From positions 1,045,946 through 1,109,945 of the forward strand of contig NC_014168.1 in the NCBI RefSeq assembly GCF_000092825.1: a stretch of DNA of 64,000 nucleotides, written 5' to 3'. A program made the position numbers and the translations under genes. Origin of the DNA: Segniliparus rotundus DSM 44985 (GTDB taxonomy: Bacteria; Actinomycetota; Actinomycetes; Mycobacteriales; Mycobacteriaceae). Below, piece by piece: positions 46,014 through 54,776 of the stretch. Position 1 is the first letter of the stretch; the number at the start of each line of letters is the position of its first letter. Below the pieces are notes generated by a model, which saw only the letters and a list, made by a program, of their open reading frames with translations, had not been told where the DNA came from and did no database searches.

Positions 46014-46932
46014 CCGCGTCGGGGTTCTCCTGGTGCGCGTAGTGCCCTGAGCCGGGGATCGTCGCGGACTGCGCGACCCGCAACCACCGCGAGCTGCGCT
46101 CCATCGCGGGTCGCAGCACGTAGGGGTCGTCGCTGCCGCGCAGGAGCAGCCCTGGGACGCGGAGCTGGTGGCGCATCTGGCGCCGGAAACGCCATCCGTC
46201 CGGCCGGAACTGGCTGCGGAACGCCCAACGCTGGTATTCGAGTGCGAGATGCGCGCACTTGGGGATCTGGACCGCCATGCGCACGAGGCGTTCAGTCTCG
46301 GCGAAGTCCGCAGTGCCGCGCCAGTTCGGCCCGGAGCGCTCCCGAAGGAGCAGCGCCGCGCCCTCGCCGTCGTTTCGGCGCAGCGAGCGCTCGGCGAGCC
46401 GGGGAATCTGATGGCGCACGAGCGAGGGGAGGGCCGCTGCGACCTGGCGGGCGTCGGTGAGCATCGCGCGGCGCAGTTCGAGCGGGTGGGGCGCGGAGAC
46501 CACAGCGACCGCGCGCGTCTGAGCCGGGCGCAGCGCCGCCGTGGCCCAGCTGATGAGTCCGCCTTCCGCGTGGCCCACCAGCACGGCGTCGGAATGCCCG
46601 AGGGAACGCACGAGACCAGCGGCGTCGGACGCGAGTGTGTGCGCGTCGTAGCCCCGGGGCGGTTTGTCGCTGTCGCCATAGCCGCGCATATCCACGGCGA
46701 CTGGTCGCAGTCCGACGCTCGCGAGGGGGGCGAGCTGGCGGCGCCAAGCCCACCAGAACTCCGCGAAGCCATGCAGGAACAACACGAGCTGGCGGTTGTG
46801 GTCGTCCATGGAACGGGGGTCTTCAACGACATGGAACCGCAGGCCGTTGGCATGGATGTCGCGATGCGCCCAATCGCCGGGGAGGCGGACAGCAGAAGGA
46901 TCAACAGGCGCGGCGACCTGGACGGGGCGCAA
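45967..46932 (-). CDS. ephE: alpha/beta hydrolase, EphE-like
   Basis: A 321-residue alpha/beta hydrolase of the epoxide hydrolase group. The oxyanion-hole segment is LFLHGFAEFWWAW (about 50-62) and DMRGYGDSDKPPRGYD follows. The nucleophile elbow is VGHAEGGLISWA (about 119-130). The C-terminal catalytic His is in IPGSGHYAHQE. The elbow has Ala where epoxide hydrolases carry the nucleophilic Asp (GHDWGG), so the name may not describe its chemistry. It is 8 bp from the holin-like gene in the same direction. Confidence 0.8.
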   Translation of the reverse strand: MRPVQVAAPVDPSAVRLPGDWAHRDIHANGLRFHVVEDPRSMDDHNRQLVLFLHGFAEFWWAWRRQLAPLASVGLRPVAVDMRGYGDSDKPPRGYDAHTLASDAAGLVRSLGHSDAVLVGHAEGGLISWATAALRPAQTRAVAVVSAPHPLELRRAMLTDARQVAAALPSLVRHQIPRLAERSLRRNDGEGAALLLRERSGPNWRGTADFAETERLVRMAVQIPKCAHLALEYQRWAFRSQFRPDGWRFRRQMRHQLRVPGLLLRGSDDPYVLRPAMERSSRWLRVAQSATIPGSGHYAHQENPDAVTEQLLAFLGSLSAP

Positions 46933-46940
46933 GGCTCGGC

Positions 46941-47405
46941 CTATGCCGTCGGGGCCTCGGCGGGTTCGCTCTGCCGCTTCGGGATGAGGGTCTCAAGGTC
47001 TTTCACCGACTGGATGGTTTTCTTCGGCCCGGAGATTTTGCGGACCACCCGATAGCCGAACACGCCGACGCCGACCGCGGCGGCCACCATGAGCAAGAAG
47101 ACGATGCCGAACGCCGCCCAGCCAGGCAGCCACTCCATCAGCAGCCAGCCAAGGAAGAAGAAGAAAAAGAAGCTGCTGTACAGCAAGATGACCAGTGCGG
47201 CGATGACGAAAGCCGCCGAGACGGCCACCCGCTTGCCGTCCTGGACCAGTTCTGATTTCGCGAGAGCGATCTCCGACCTGACCAGTGTGGAGACATGGAC
47301 GCTCGCCTCGCGCACCAAGTCGCCGACGCTCGTTTCCGAACCGGCGGAGCCGTGCGCGGTGAGGTCGGTCAAGGGGATGGTGGGGCCGGTTTCGCGGGAG
47401 CTCAC
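46941..47405 (-). CDS. holin-X/DUF1469-type membrane protein (Rv3669-like)
   Basis: A 154-residue protein. A soluble N-terminal helix (VGDLVREASVHVSTLVRSEIALAKSEL) typical of actinobacterial holin-superfamily III proteins comes first. Two membrane helices follow (about 63-88, with a run of six Phe, and 92-117), then a basic tail. The family name is historical; no lysis genes are nearby. The GTG start has AAAGGA upstream. It precedes and is probably cotranscribed with the EphE-like gene. Confidence 0.82.
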   Translation of the reverse strand: MSSRETGPTIPLTDLTAHGSAGSETSVGDLVREASVHVSTLVRSEIALAKSELVQDGKRVAVSAAFVIAALVILLYSSFFFFFFLGWLLMEWLPGWAAFGIVFLLMVAAAVGVGVFGYRVVRKISGPKKTIQSVKDLETLIPKRQSEPAEAPTA

Positions 47406-47486
47406 ATCGTTCCTTTCTTCACGGGACCATTATCTTGCCATCCGCCGCGCGCATTCGTGAAACCAGAGGCGCGTTGGCCCGGAGCC

Positions 47487-49430
47487 TCAGCTGTTTTCAA
47501 CGGCGTGTTTGATCGCGTCGAAGACGCCAGGGTCCACCAATGTCGAGACGTCGCCGAGGGCGCGGTGCTCGGCCAGGTCGCGCAGGAGCCGTCGCATGAT
47601 TTTGCCGCTGCGGGTCTTGGGCAGCTCCGGGACGACGTAGATGTCCCTCGGCTTGGCGATGGGGGAGATTTCCGTGGAGACTTGCCGCTTGAGCTCGGCG
47701 ACCAGCTCTTTTTCCGGCGCCGGCGCGTGCTGGGCGAGGATCACGAAGGCGACCACGGCCTGCCCGGTGGTCTCGTCGGACGCGCCGATCACCGCGGCCT
47801 CGGCGATGTCACGGTGCCCGACGAGCGCGGACTCCACCTCGGCAGTGGAGATCCGGTGGCCCGAGACATTCATGACGTCGTCCACCCGGCCGAGCACCCA
47901 AAGGGCTCCGTCCTCGTCCAACCTGGCTCCGTCCCCGGCGAAATACCAGCGCTGCCGCTCGTACTGCGACCAGTAGGTCTTTGCGAACCTGTCCGCATCG
48001 CCCCAAATCCCGCGCAGCATAGCCGGCCAAGGCTGGTCGAGCACCAGGTAGCCGTTGGAGCCTGGGGCGACAGGCTCGCCGCGCTCATCGACGACTTTCG
48101 CGCTGATCCCTGGCAGGGCCGCCATCGCGGAGCCGGGCTTTGTCGCGGTGACCCCCGGCAGGGGAGAGATCATGATGGCGCCGGTCTCGGTCTGCCACCA
48201 GGTGTCCACGATCGGCGTCCTCCCGCCGCCGATCACCTCGCGGTACCAACGCCAGGCTTCCGGGTTGATCGGCTCCCCGACGCTGCCGAGCAGGCGCAGC
48301 GAGCTCAGGTCGTGCGCGTCCGGGATTTGCCTGCCCCATTTCATGAAGGTGCGGATGAGGGTCGGCGCGGTGTAATAGATGCTCACCCCGAGTGTTTCGA
48401 TCACCTCGAAATGCCGGTGCTCGTCGGGGTGGTTCGGGGTGCCTTCGTAGAGCACCTGGGTCGCCGCGTTCGACAACGGGCCGTAGACGATGTAGCTGTG
48501 CCCGGTCACCCAGCCGATGTCGGCGGTGCACCAGTAGACGTCCGTCTCGGGTTTGTGGTCGAAGACGTGGTGGTGCGTGTACGAGGTCTGCACGAGGTAG
48601 CCCCCGCTGGTGTGCAGAATGCCTTTCGGGTTGCCCGTGGTGCCGGAGGTGTAGAGCAAGAAGAGGGGATGCTCGGAGTCGAACGCCTCCGGGGTGTGCG
48701 TGGTGGGCTGCTGCGGCACGGCCTCGTCCCACCAGACGTCCCGCTTGGTCCACTCCACCTCGATCCCGGTGCGGCGCACGACGAGCACATGTTCGACCGG
48801 GTTCGCGCCGTCCGCGTCCAGATCGGCCAGCGCCTGGTCCACAGCGGTCTTGAGCTCGACAGGGGCGCCTCGGCGGTACTGCCCGTCCGAGGTGACGACC
48901 AAGGCGGCCCGAGAGTCGGCGATCCGGGTCTTCAGGGCGTGCGCGGAGAACCCGGCGAAAACAACCGTGTGCGTCGCGCCGAGGCGCGCGCAGGCGAGCA
49001 TCGCCGCGATGGCCTCGGGAATCATGGGAAGGTAGATCGCGACTCGGTCCCCTGCGCCGATCCCCAGGGAAGCGAAGAGGTTCGCTGTCTGATTGGTCAG
49101 TTCGGTGAGCTGGGCGTAGGTGATGTCGCGGCGTTCTGCGGTCTCGCCGATCCAGTGCAGCGCGACTTTGTCGCCGAGCCCGGCGCGAACATGCCGGTCC
49201 AGGCAGTTCGCCGCGACATTGAGCTTCCCGCCGACGAACCACTTCGCGACGGGGGCTTCAGACCAGTCGAGCACCTGCTCGAACGGCGTCGACCAATCGA
49301 GCCGGGCGGCTTGTTCGGCCCAGAACGCGAGCCGATCTTTGCCTGCCTGTTCGTACAGCTCAGCGCCGGCGTTCGCGGCCAAGGCGAACTCCGGGCCGGG
49401 GGCGTACACGTCGAGATCTTGCTGCGTCAC
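47487..49430 (-). CDS. acs: acetyl-CoA synthetase
   Basis: A 647-residue AMP-forming acyl-CoA synthetase converting acetate to acetyl-CoA. P-loop-like LYTSGTTGNPKGILHTSGG (about 256-274), VDTWWQTETGAIM (about 410-422) and the C-terminal PKTRSGKIMRRLLRDLA with the regulatory acetylation Lys are present. The start is GTG with TAGGCT 7 nt upstream. It is divergent from dppA. It may cooperate with the itaconate operon, which yields acetyl-CoA, but that is only metabolic adjacency. Confidence 0.96.
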   Translation of the reverse strand: MTQQDLDVYAPGPEFALAANAGAELYEQAGKDRLAFWAEQAARLDWSTPFEQVLDWSEAPVAKWFVGGKLNVAANCLDRHVRAGLGDKVALHWIGETAERRDITYAQLTELTNQTANLFASLGIGAGDRVAIYLPMIPEAIAAMLACARLGATHTVVFAGFSAHALKTRIADSRAALVVTSDGQYRRGAPVELKTAVDQALADLDADGANPVEHVLVVRRTGIEVEWTKRDVWWDEAVPQQPTTHTPEAFDSEHPLFLLYTSGTTGNPKGILHTSGGYLVQTSYTHHHVFDHKPETDVYWCTADIGWVTGHSYIVYGPLSNAATQVLYEGTPNHPDEHRHFEVIETLGVSIYYTAPTLIRTFMKWGRQIPDAHDLSSLRLLGSVGEPINPEAWRWYREVIGGGRTPIVDTWWQTETGAIMISPLPGVTATKPGSAMAALPGISAKVVDERGEPVAPGSNGYLVLDQPWPAMLRGIWGDADRFAKTYWSQYERQRWYFAGDGARLDEDGALWVLGRVDDVMNVSGHRISTAEVESALVGHRDIAEAAVIGASDETTGQAVVAFVILAQHAPAPEKELVAELKRQVSTEISPIAKPRDIYVVPELPKTRSGKIMRRLLRDLAEHRALGDVSTLVDPGVFDAIKHAVENS

Positions 49431-49437
49431 AGCTCTA

Positions 49438-49443
49438 AGCCTA
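49438..49443 (-). promoter_or_regulatory. -10 box for leaderless acs
   Basis: TAGGCT on the minus strand, 7 nt before the acs GTG. Confidence 0.5.
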
Positions 49444-49589
49444 ACCCAGGGGTGTGACGTGGGCTATCGGGCAAGTGACAAAGTTATACCGTGCTCGGCC
49501 ACGTTCCGAGTGGCGGTCATGGCCGTTCTCCGTTAGCGTTAGGCCACTTGTGGTGGCGCGCGGCGCCAATTGTGATTGTGACGAGGAGA

Positions 49590-51287
49590 ATGCCGGTGCG
49601 GCGGTGCATCGCTCAATTCCATCGAAAACTCCTGGGCGAGGGTGTTTCGAACCGCCGCCCGCTGCCCGCGCGACAGATGTTTTCAGCGGCGGTCGCGGTC
49701 TTCGTGCTCGTCGGCGCTTTGGCCGCGTGCGCGCCGACGCGGGCCGGGGCGGACAGCCGTTTTATCACGGTGCTCTCCATCGAGCCGCAGAACCCGCTCA
49801 TCCCCTCGAACACGAACGAGATCGGCGGCGGCTGGATCGTGGACCGGCTCTTCGCCGGGCTCGAATACCTTGACGCGGACGGCAACCCGCACGAGGACGC
49901 GGCGGAGTCGGTGGCGCTCTCCGCCGACAGACTCGTCTACACGATCAACATCAGGCCGGGCCAGACGTTCAGCAACGGCGAACCGGTGACCGCGCGCTCG
50001 TACGTGGACGCGTGGAACTTCGGGGCGCTCTCGACCAACGCGCAGTTGCAAGCCTCGGCCTACGAGAAGATCGCGGGCTACGAAGATCTCGCGGCCGATC
50101 CGCCGAGGTCCAAGGCGATGTCCGGGCTGAAGGTGCTCGGCGACCTCGTCTTCACCGTGACGCTTTCCCAGCCCGCCGTCGACTTCAAGAGCGCGCTCGC
50201 CTGGTCGCCGTACTACCCGATGCCGCGCGTGGCGTACCGCGACGTCCGGGCGTTCGGCGAGCGCCCGATCGGCAACGGCCCCTACGAGCTCGCCAGCCCG
50301 GACGCGTGGCAGCACAACGTGCGGATCGACCTCAAGCGCAGCCCCGCTTACCACGGCCCGCGCCGGGTGAAGAACGACGGCCTCTCGCTGATCTTCTACC
50401 AGTCCCACGAGGCGGGCTACGCGGATCTCGTCGGCGGCAATCTCGACTTCCTGTACTTGTTGCCCGACAACGTCCTCGGCGTCTACAAGCGCGACCTCGG
50501 CGACCGTTGGCTCAAGCAACCGACCGCGCAGAACTTGCAGTTCTCCATCCCGTTCTATCTGCCGCATTTCAACGGCGAAGAGGGGCGGCTGCGCCGCCGC
50601 GCGATCATCGAAGCGATCAACCGGGAGCAGATCGCGAAGGTCATCTTCTACGACACCCGCACACCGATGCGCGACTTCACCTCCTCGGCGCTGCCGGGCT
50701 TCGACCCGCACATCCCCGGCTCGGCGGTCCTGGACTACAACCCGGAGCAGGCCCGCGCTTTGTGGGCGCAGGCGGACAGGATCTCCCCGTGGCAGGGGAC
50801 CCTTTTCTTCGTGTACAACGCCGATGGCGGCCATCAGGCGCTGGTGGACGCGACGACGAACTACCTGCGCCGCACTCTCGGGATCTCCGCCGAAGGCATG
50901 CCCAAACAGTCGTTCAAGGAAGTCCGCGACCTGGCGACCCGGCGCCAAATGCCCGGTCCTTTCCGCAACGGCTGGCTGGGCGACTATCCGACCGCGCTGA
51001 ATTTTCTCGAAACCCAATTCGTCACCTCGGCGGGTTCGAACGACACGCTGTACGCGAACCCCCGGTTCGACGAGCTGCTCCGGCAGGCGGAGTCGGCGCC
51101 TGACAGGCAAGCGGCGCTCGTTTCCATCCGGCAGGCGCAGAGCATCCTCTTCGAGGACTTGCCGGTGCTGCCGATGTTCGACTACGTGGCTGTGGCGGGC
51201 TACTCGACCAGGCTCGACAATCCGCGCTCCACATGGAACGGCGCGCCGGACTTTGAGAATTTGCAGCTCAAGGACGGCCTCCGATGA
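49590..51287 (+). CDS. dppA: ABC transporter substrate-binding lipoprotein DppA
   Basis: A 565-residue family 5 solute-binding protein. The N-terminus is long and basic before the signal segment FSAAVAVFVLVGALAAC (lipobox Cys near residue 47). The binding domain has LFAGLEYLDADGNPHEDAAESV, SPYYPMPRV and IGNGPYEL. M. tuberculosis DppA has been linked to heme and peptide uptake. ATG 49590 has GAGGAG just upstream; ATG 49677, closer to the signal peptide, lacks a ribosome site. Start uncertain. The stop overlaps dppB by 4 bp. Confidence 0.9.
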   Translation: MPVRRCIAQFHRKLLGEGVSNRRPLPARQMFSAAVAVFVLVGALAACAPTRAGADSRFITVLSIEPQNPLIPSNTNEIGGGWIVDRLFAGLEYLDADGNPHEDAAESVALSADRLVYTINIRPGQTFSNGEPVTARSYVDAWNFGALSTNAQLQASAYEKIAGYEDLAADPPRSKAMSGLKVLGDLVFTVTLSQPAVDFKSALAWSPYYPMPRVAYRDVRAFGERPIGNGPYELASPDAWQHNVRIDLKRSPAYHGPRRVKNDGLSLIFYQSHEAGYADLVGGNLDFLYLLPDNVLGVYKRDLGDRWLKQPTAQNLQFSIPFYLPHFNGEEGRLRRRAIIEAINREQIAKVIFYDTRTPMRDFTSSALPGFDPHIPGSAVLDYNPEQARALWAQADRISPWQGTLFFVYNADGGHQALVDATTNYLRRTLGISAEGMPKQSFKEVRDLATRRQMPGPFRNGWLGDYPTALNFLETQFVTSAGSNDTLYANPRFDELLRQAESAPDRQAALVSIRQAQSILFEDLPVLPMFDYVAVAGYSTRLDNPRSTWNGAPDFENLQLKDGLR

Positions 51288-52213
51288 CCCGCGTGCTCAT
51301 CGCACGGCTGCTCCAGCTCGTCCCGGTCTTCCTCGGAGCGACGCTCCTCCTGTTCGCCATGGTCTACCTTTTGCCGGGGGACCCGATCGCGGCGCTCGGC
51401 GGCGGCAAGAAGCTGGCCCCGAACGTCGAGGCGAACCTGCGTCGGCAGTACCACCTGGACCAGCCGTTCGCCATGCAGTACTGGTACTACCTCAAAGGGA
51501 TCCTCACCTTCGACTTCGGAACCTCCTACTCCGGCCGCCCCGTCGCGGACATGCTGGCGGAGAAATTCCCGGTCACCGCGCGGCTCGCACTGCTCGCCGG
51601 CGCGGTGGAGCTGATCGGCGGAGTGGCGCTCGGCACGGTCTCGGGTTTGCGCAAAGGCCGCTGGTTCGACTCCGCGGTGCTCTTCACGAGCCTGGTCGTC
51701 ATCGCGATCCCCATCTTCGTGATCGGTCTCGTCGCGCAGTTCGTCCTCGGCGTGCAGTGGGGGATCGCGCCGGTCACGGTCGGCTCGGACGCGAGCTGGG
51801 GGAGGCTTTTTGTGCCCGGCGTGGTCCTCGGCCTCGTCTCTTTGGCCTATGTGGTGCGCCTGACCCGCGACTCGGTGTCCGAGACCGCGGACGCGGAATA
51901 CGTCCGCACGGCGACCGCCAAAGGGCTCTCGCGAGGACGGGTGGTCGTCGTGCACATCCTGCGCAATTCGCTCATTCCCGTCATCACGTTCGTCGGCGCG
52001 GACATCGGCGCGCTCATGGGCGGAGCCGTGGTCACCGAAGGCATCTTCAACATCAACGGGGTCGGCAATGCCATCTATCAAGGCGTGATCCGCGGCGAGA
52101 GCGGGACGGTGGTCTCATTCGTGACGGTCATCATCGTCGTGTATTTGTTCGCGAACCTGCTGGTCGACTTGCTGTACGCCTTGCTCGACCCCCGCGTCAG
52201 GAGGAGCGCGTGA
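51284..52213 (+). CDS. dppB: ABC transporter permease DppB
   Basis: A 309-residue permease with six membrane helices. The EAA loop is EYVRTATAKGLSRGRVVVVHILRNSLIP (about 205-232), contacting the ATPase. A periplasmic loop with DPIAALGGGKKLAPN after the first helix is typical of the DppB/OppB group. It is coupled to dppA and dppC by 4-bp overlaps. Confidence 0.95.
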   Translation: MTRVLIARLLQLVPVFLGATLLLFAMVYLLPGDPIAALGGGKKLAPNVEANLRRQYHLDQPFAMQYWYYLKGILTFDFGTSYSGRPVADMLAEKFPVTARLALLAGAVELIGGVALGTVSGLRKGRWFDSAVLFTSLVVIAIPIFVIGLVAQFVLGVQWGIAPVTVGSDASWGRLFVPGVVLGLVSLAYVVRLTRDSVSETADAEYVRTATAKGLSRGRVVVVHILRNSLIPVITFVGADIGALMGGAVVTEGIFNINGVGNAIYQGVIRGESGTVVSFVTVIIVVYLFANLLVDLLYALLDPRVRRSA

Positions 52214-53121
52214 CCCACTATGTCGCTCCGGAGGAGCCAGAGCCCCAGGCCGCGTCCCTTGCCGAGCGCCCAGCGAAGGGGTACTGGGGTGAAACGTGGT
52301 CGCAGCTGCGGCGAAGCACGAAATTCTGGGTCTCCGCAGCGGTGCTGCTGTTCGTCCTGGCTCTCGTGGCAGCCCCAGATTTTTTCAGCGGCACAGACCC
52401 GCGTTCTTGCGACCTCGAGCAAAGCAAGTCGCCGCCGAGCGCGGCGCATCCCTTCGGTGTGGACTTCCAGGGCTGCGACATTTACTCCCGCACCGTCCAC
52501 GGCGCGCGGGCCTCTGTGGAAGTCGGCGTGGGCACTGCGCTGGCGGTGTTCCTCGTGGGCGGCTTCGTCGGCGTCCTCGCGGGGTATTTCGGAGGTTGGG
52601 CGGACGGTGTGCTGTCCAGGGCTTCCGAGATTTTCGCAGGCGTGCCGCTGATCCTCGCCGCCGTGGTGCTGCTGAAAATCTTGCCGCAACGGGGAGTCTT
52701 CACGATCATCGCGATCCTCGCCGTCTTCAGCTGGCCGCAAATCGCCCGTGTCGCCAGAGCCGCCGCGGCCATGGCTCGGTCCAAAGACTACGTGCTCGCC
52801 GCTCGGTCGCTCGGGGTTTCCACGCCCAAGATCCTGCTGCGGCACATCCTGCCCAACTCTCTCGGCCCCATCATCGCCACCACGACGATCTCGCTCGGCG
52901 TTTTCATCGTCGCCGAATCGACCCTTTCCTACATGGGCATCGGCCTGCCGCCCTCGGTCGTGTCCTGGGGCGCCGACATTTCCAGCGGCCAGGCTCGGCT
53001 CTTGGAGGGCTCGGCGATGATGTTCTACCCGGCGGCGGCGCTCGGCACAACCGTGCTGGCGTTCATCCTGCTCGGCGACGCGCTGCGCGACGCCACGGAC
53101 CCGAAGGCGAGACGGCGTTGA
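52210..53121 (+). CDS. dppC: ABC transporter permease DppC
   Basis: A 303-residue permease partner of DppB. A cytoplasmic N-terminus of about 40 residues, then six membrane helices, with HPFGVDFQGCDIYSRTVHGAR and the EAA loop DYVLAARSLGVSTPKILLRHILPNS. GTG 52210 lies within the dppB stop. The longer frame to 51253 is an overlap artefact. Confidence 0.94.
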   Translation: MTHYVAPEEPEPQAASLAERPAKGYWGETWSQLRRSTKFWVSAAVLLFVLALVAAPDFFSGTDPRSCDLEQSKSPPSAAHPFGVDFQGCDIYSRTVHGARASVEVGVGTALAVFLVGGFVGVLAGYFGGWADGVLSRASEIFAGVPLILAAVVLLKILPQRGVFTIIAILAVFSWPQIARVARAAAAMARSKDYVLAARSLGVSTPKILLRHILPNSLGPIIATTTISLGVFIVAESTLSYMGIGLPPSVVSWGADISSGQARLLEGSAMMFYPAAALGTTVLAFILLGDALRDATDPKARRR

Positions 53122-54776
53122 GCGAGCCTTTGCTGCAGGTCGACGGTCTTTCGGTCGCGTACGGCGCCGCGCAGGTCACGCACGGGGTCAGTTTCTGCGT
53201 CCGATCCGGCGAGACGCTCGCGATCGTGGGGGAGTCTGGCTCTGGGAAATCCACCACCGCGACGGCGGCGCTCGGCCTTTTGCCCAGAGCCGGGCGAGTC
53301 CAAGGCGGCCGCATCGTGTTCGGCGGGCGGGATCTTTTGCGGCTTTCCAGCCGGGAGCTGCGGGCCGTGCGCGGCCGCGACATCGGCTACATCCCACAAG
53401 ACCCGATGTCCAACCTCAACCCGGCGTGGCCGGTCGGATTCCAGATCGCCGAGACCCTGCGGGCGCATGGCGCAGCTGGCGGCAAAGCGGCGCGCGAGCG
53501 GGCGGTGGAGCTGCTCGACGAGGTCGGGGTCCCCGATCCGGCCCGGCGGGCCAAGCAGTACCAGCACGAGCTGTCCGGGGGAATGCGCCAGCGTGTGCTG
53601 ATCGCCATGGCGCTCTCGTGCCGCCCTAAGCTGATCGTCGCCGACGAGCCGACCTCGGCTTTGGACGTGACCGTCGCGCGGCGGATCCTCGACCTGATCG
53701 CCGAAATGCAGGAGAAGCTGGGCGCGGCGGTGTTACTGATCACCCATGACCTCGGCCTCGCCGCCGAGCGGGCGAACGAGGTCGTGGTCATGCGCAAGGG
53801 CCGTGTTGTTGAGTCCGGGCCGTCTGCGACGGTGCTCGCGCAACCAGGGCACAGCTACACCCGCGCCCTCCTCGCAGCCGCTCCGGGACTCAATGTGCGA
53901 TCTGCGGCGGCGCATTGCATTGCATCCCCGGATACTCCGGGGATCGCCACCGAAACCCTGGTCCAAAGCGCTGAGCCGGGCGCGCCGCTCCTTGAGGCGA
54001 CCGGCTTGCGCAAGGTGTACCAGCTCCCCGGTCGCCTCCCGTGGCAAAAAACCCCGTTCACCGCTGTGAACGGGGTGAGTTTCACCGTTCGTCGCGCCCA
54101 AACCCTGGCCGTGGTGGGCGAGTCCGGCTCGGGCAAGTCCACCCTGGGTCGGATGACGCTGGGGCTTGAGCATCCGACCGAGGGCGGGGTGCTGTTCGAC
54201 GGCAAGAGCGTGTTCGCGGCGGATCGGCAGGGGCAGCTGGCGCTGCGCAGGCGGATGCAAGTGGTGTTCCAGGACCCCTACGGCTCGCTCGACCCGATGC
54301 ACACCGTGGGCGCGGCGGTGGAGGAGTCGCTGAAAACGCACCGCATCGGTGACAAGAAGACCCGCCAACGATTGGTCGCCGAGGCTTTTGACTCCGTGCG
54401 CCTGTCCAAGTCGATGCTTGGGCGCTTCCCCAATGAGCTTTCCGGCGGCCAGCGCCAGCGCGTCGCGATTGCTCGGGCATTGGTGCTCTCGCCGGAGCTG
54501 ATCGTCTGCGACGAGGCCGTGTCCGCGCTCGATGTGCTCGTGCAAGCCCAAGTTCTCGACCTGCTGCAGGCTTTGCAGGAGGAACGGGGGATCTCGTACC
54601 TGTTCATCACGCACGATCTGGCGGTGGTCCGCCAGATCGCCGACGAGGTCTTGGTGATGCGCCAGGGCGCGGCGGTGGAGCACGCGCCGGTCGCGGAGAT
54701 TTTCGAAAACCCCCGCGAGGAATACACCCAGCGCCTGCTGTCGGCGATCCCCGGACATAAGCTTGCTCGTCGATGA
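53118..54776 (+). CDS. dppD: fused two-domain ABC ATPase DppD
   Basis: A 552-residue protein joining two ATPase domains. Domain 1 has Walker A GESGSGKST (about 38-46) and signature LSGGMRQRV. Domain 2 has Walker A GESGSGKST (about 333-341) and signature LSGGQRQRV, with Walker B LIVCDEAVSALD. The DEPTSALD Walker B of domain 1 is also intact, so both sites should hydrolyse ATP. Fusion of the DppD and DppF roles is the mycobacterial arrangement. It starts at TTG in the dppC stop. A terminator-like hairpin on the antisense strand lies in the codons between the domains. Confidence 0.95.
   Translation: MSEPLLQVDGLSVAYGAAQVTHGVSFCVRSGETLAIVGESGSGKSTTATAALGLLPRAGRVQGGRIVFGGRDLLRLSSRELRAVRGRDIGYIPQDPMSNLNPAWPVGFQIAETLRAHGAAGGKAARERAVELLDEVGVPDPARRAKQYQHELSGGMRQRVLIAMALSCRPKLIVADEPTSALDVTVARRILDLIAEMQEKLGAAVLLITHDLGLAAERANEVVVMRKGRVVESGPSATVLAQPGHSYTRALLAAAPGLNVRSAAAHCIASPDTPGIATETLVQSAEPGAPLLEATGLRKVYQLPGRLPWQKTPFTAVNGVSFTVRRAQTLAVVGESGSGKSTLGRMTLGLEHPTEGGVLFDGKSVFAADRQGQLALRRRMQVVFQDPYGSLDPMHTVGAAVEESLKTHRIGDKKTRQRLVAEAFDSVRLSKSMLGRFPNELSGGQRQRVAIARALVLSPELIVCDEAVSALDVLVQAQVLDLLQALQEERGISYLFITHDLAVVRQIADEVLVMRQGAAVEHAPVAEIFENPREEYTQRLLSAIPGHKLARR
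54051..54076 (-). terminator. terminator-like hairpin antisense inside dppD
   Basis: 11-bp arms at 54051-54061 and 54066-54076 with a 4-base loop. On the minus strand the stem is followed by six T. It would stop antisense transcription entering dppD from the right; a chance structure in coding DNA is possible. Confidence 0.45.
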
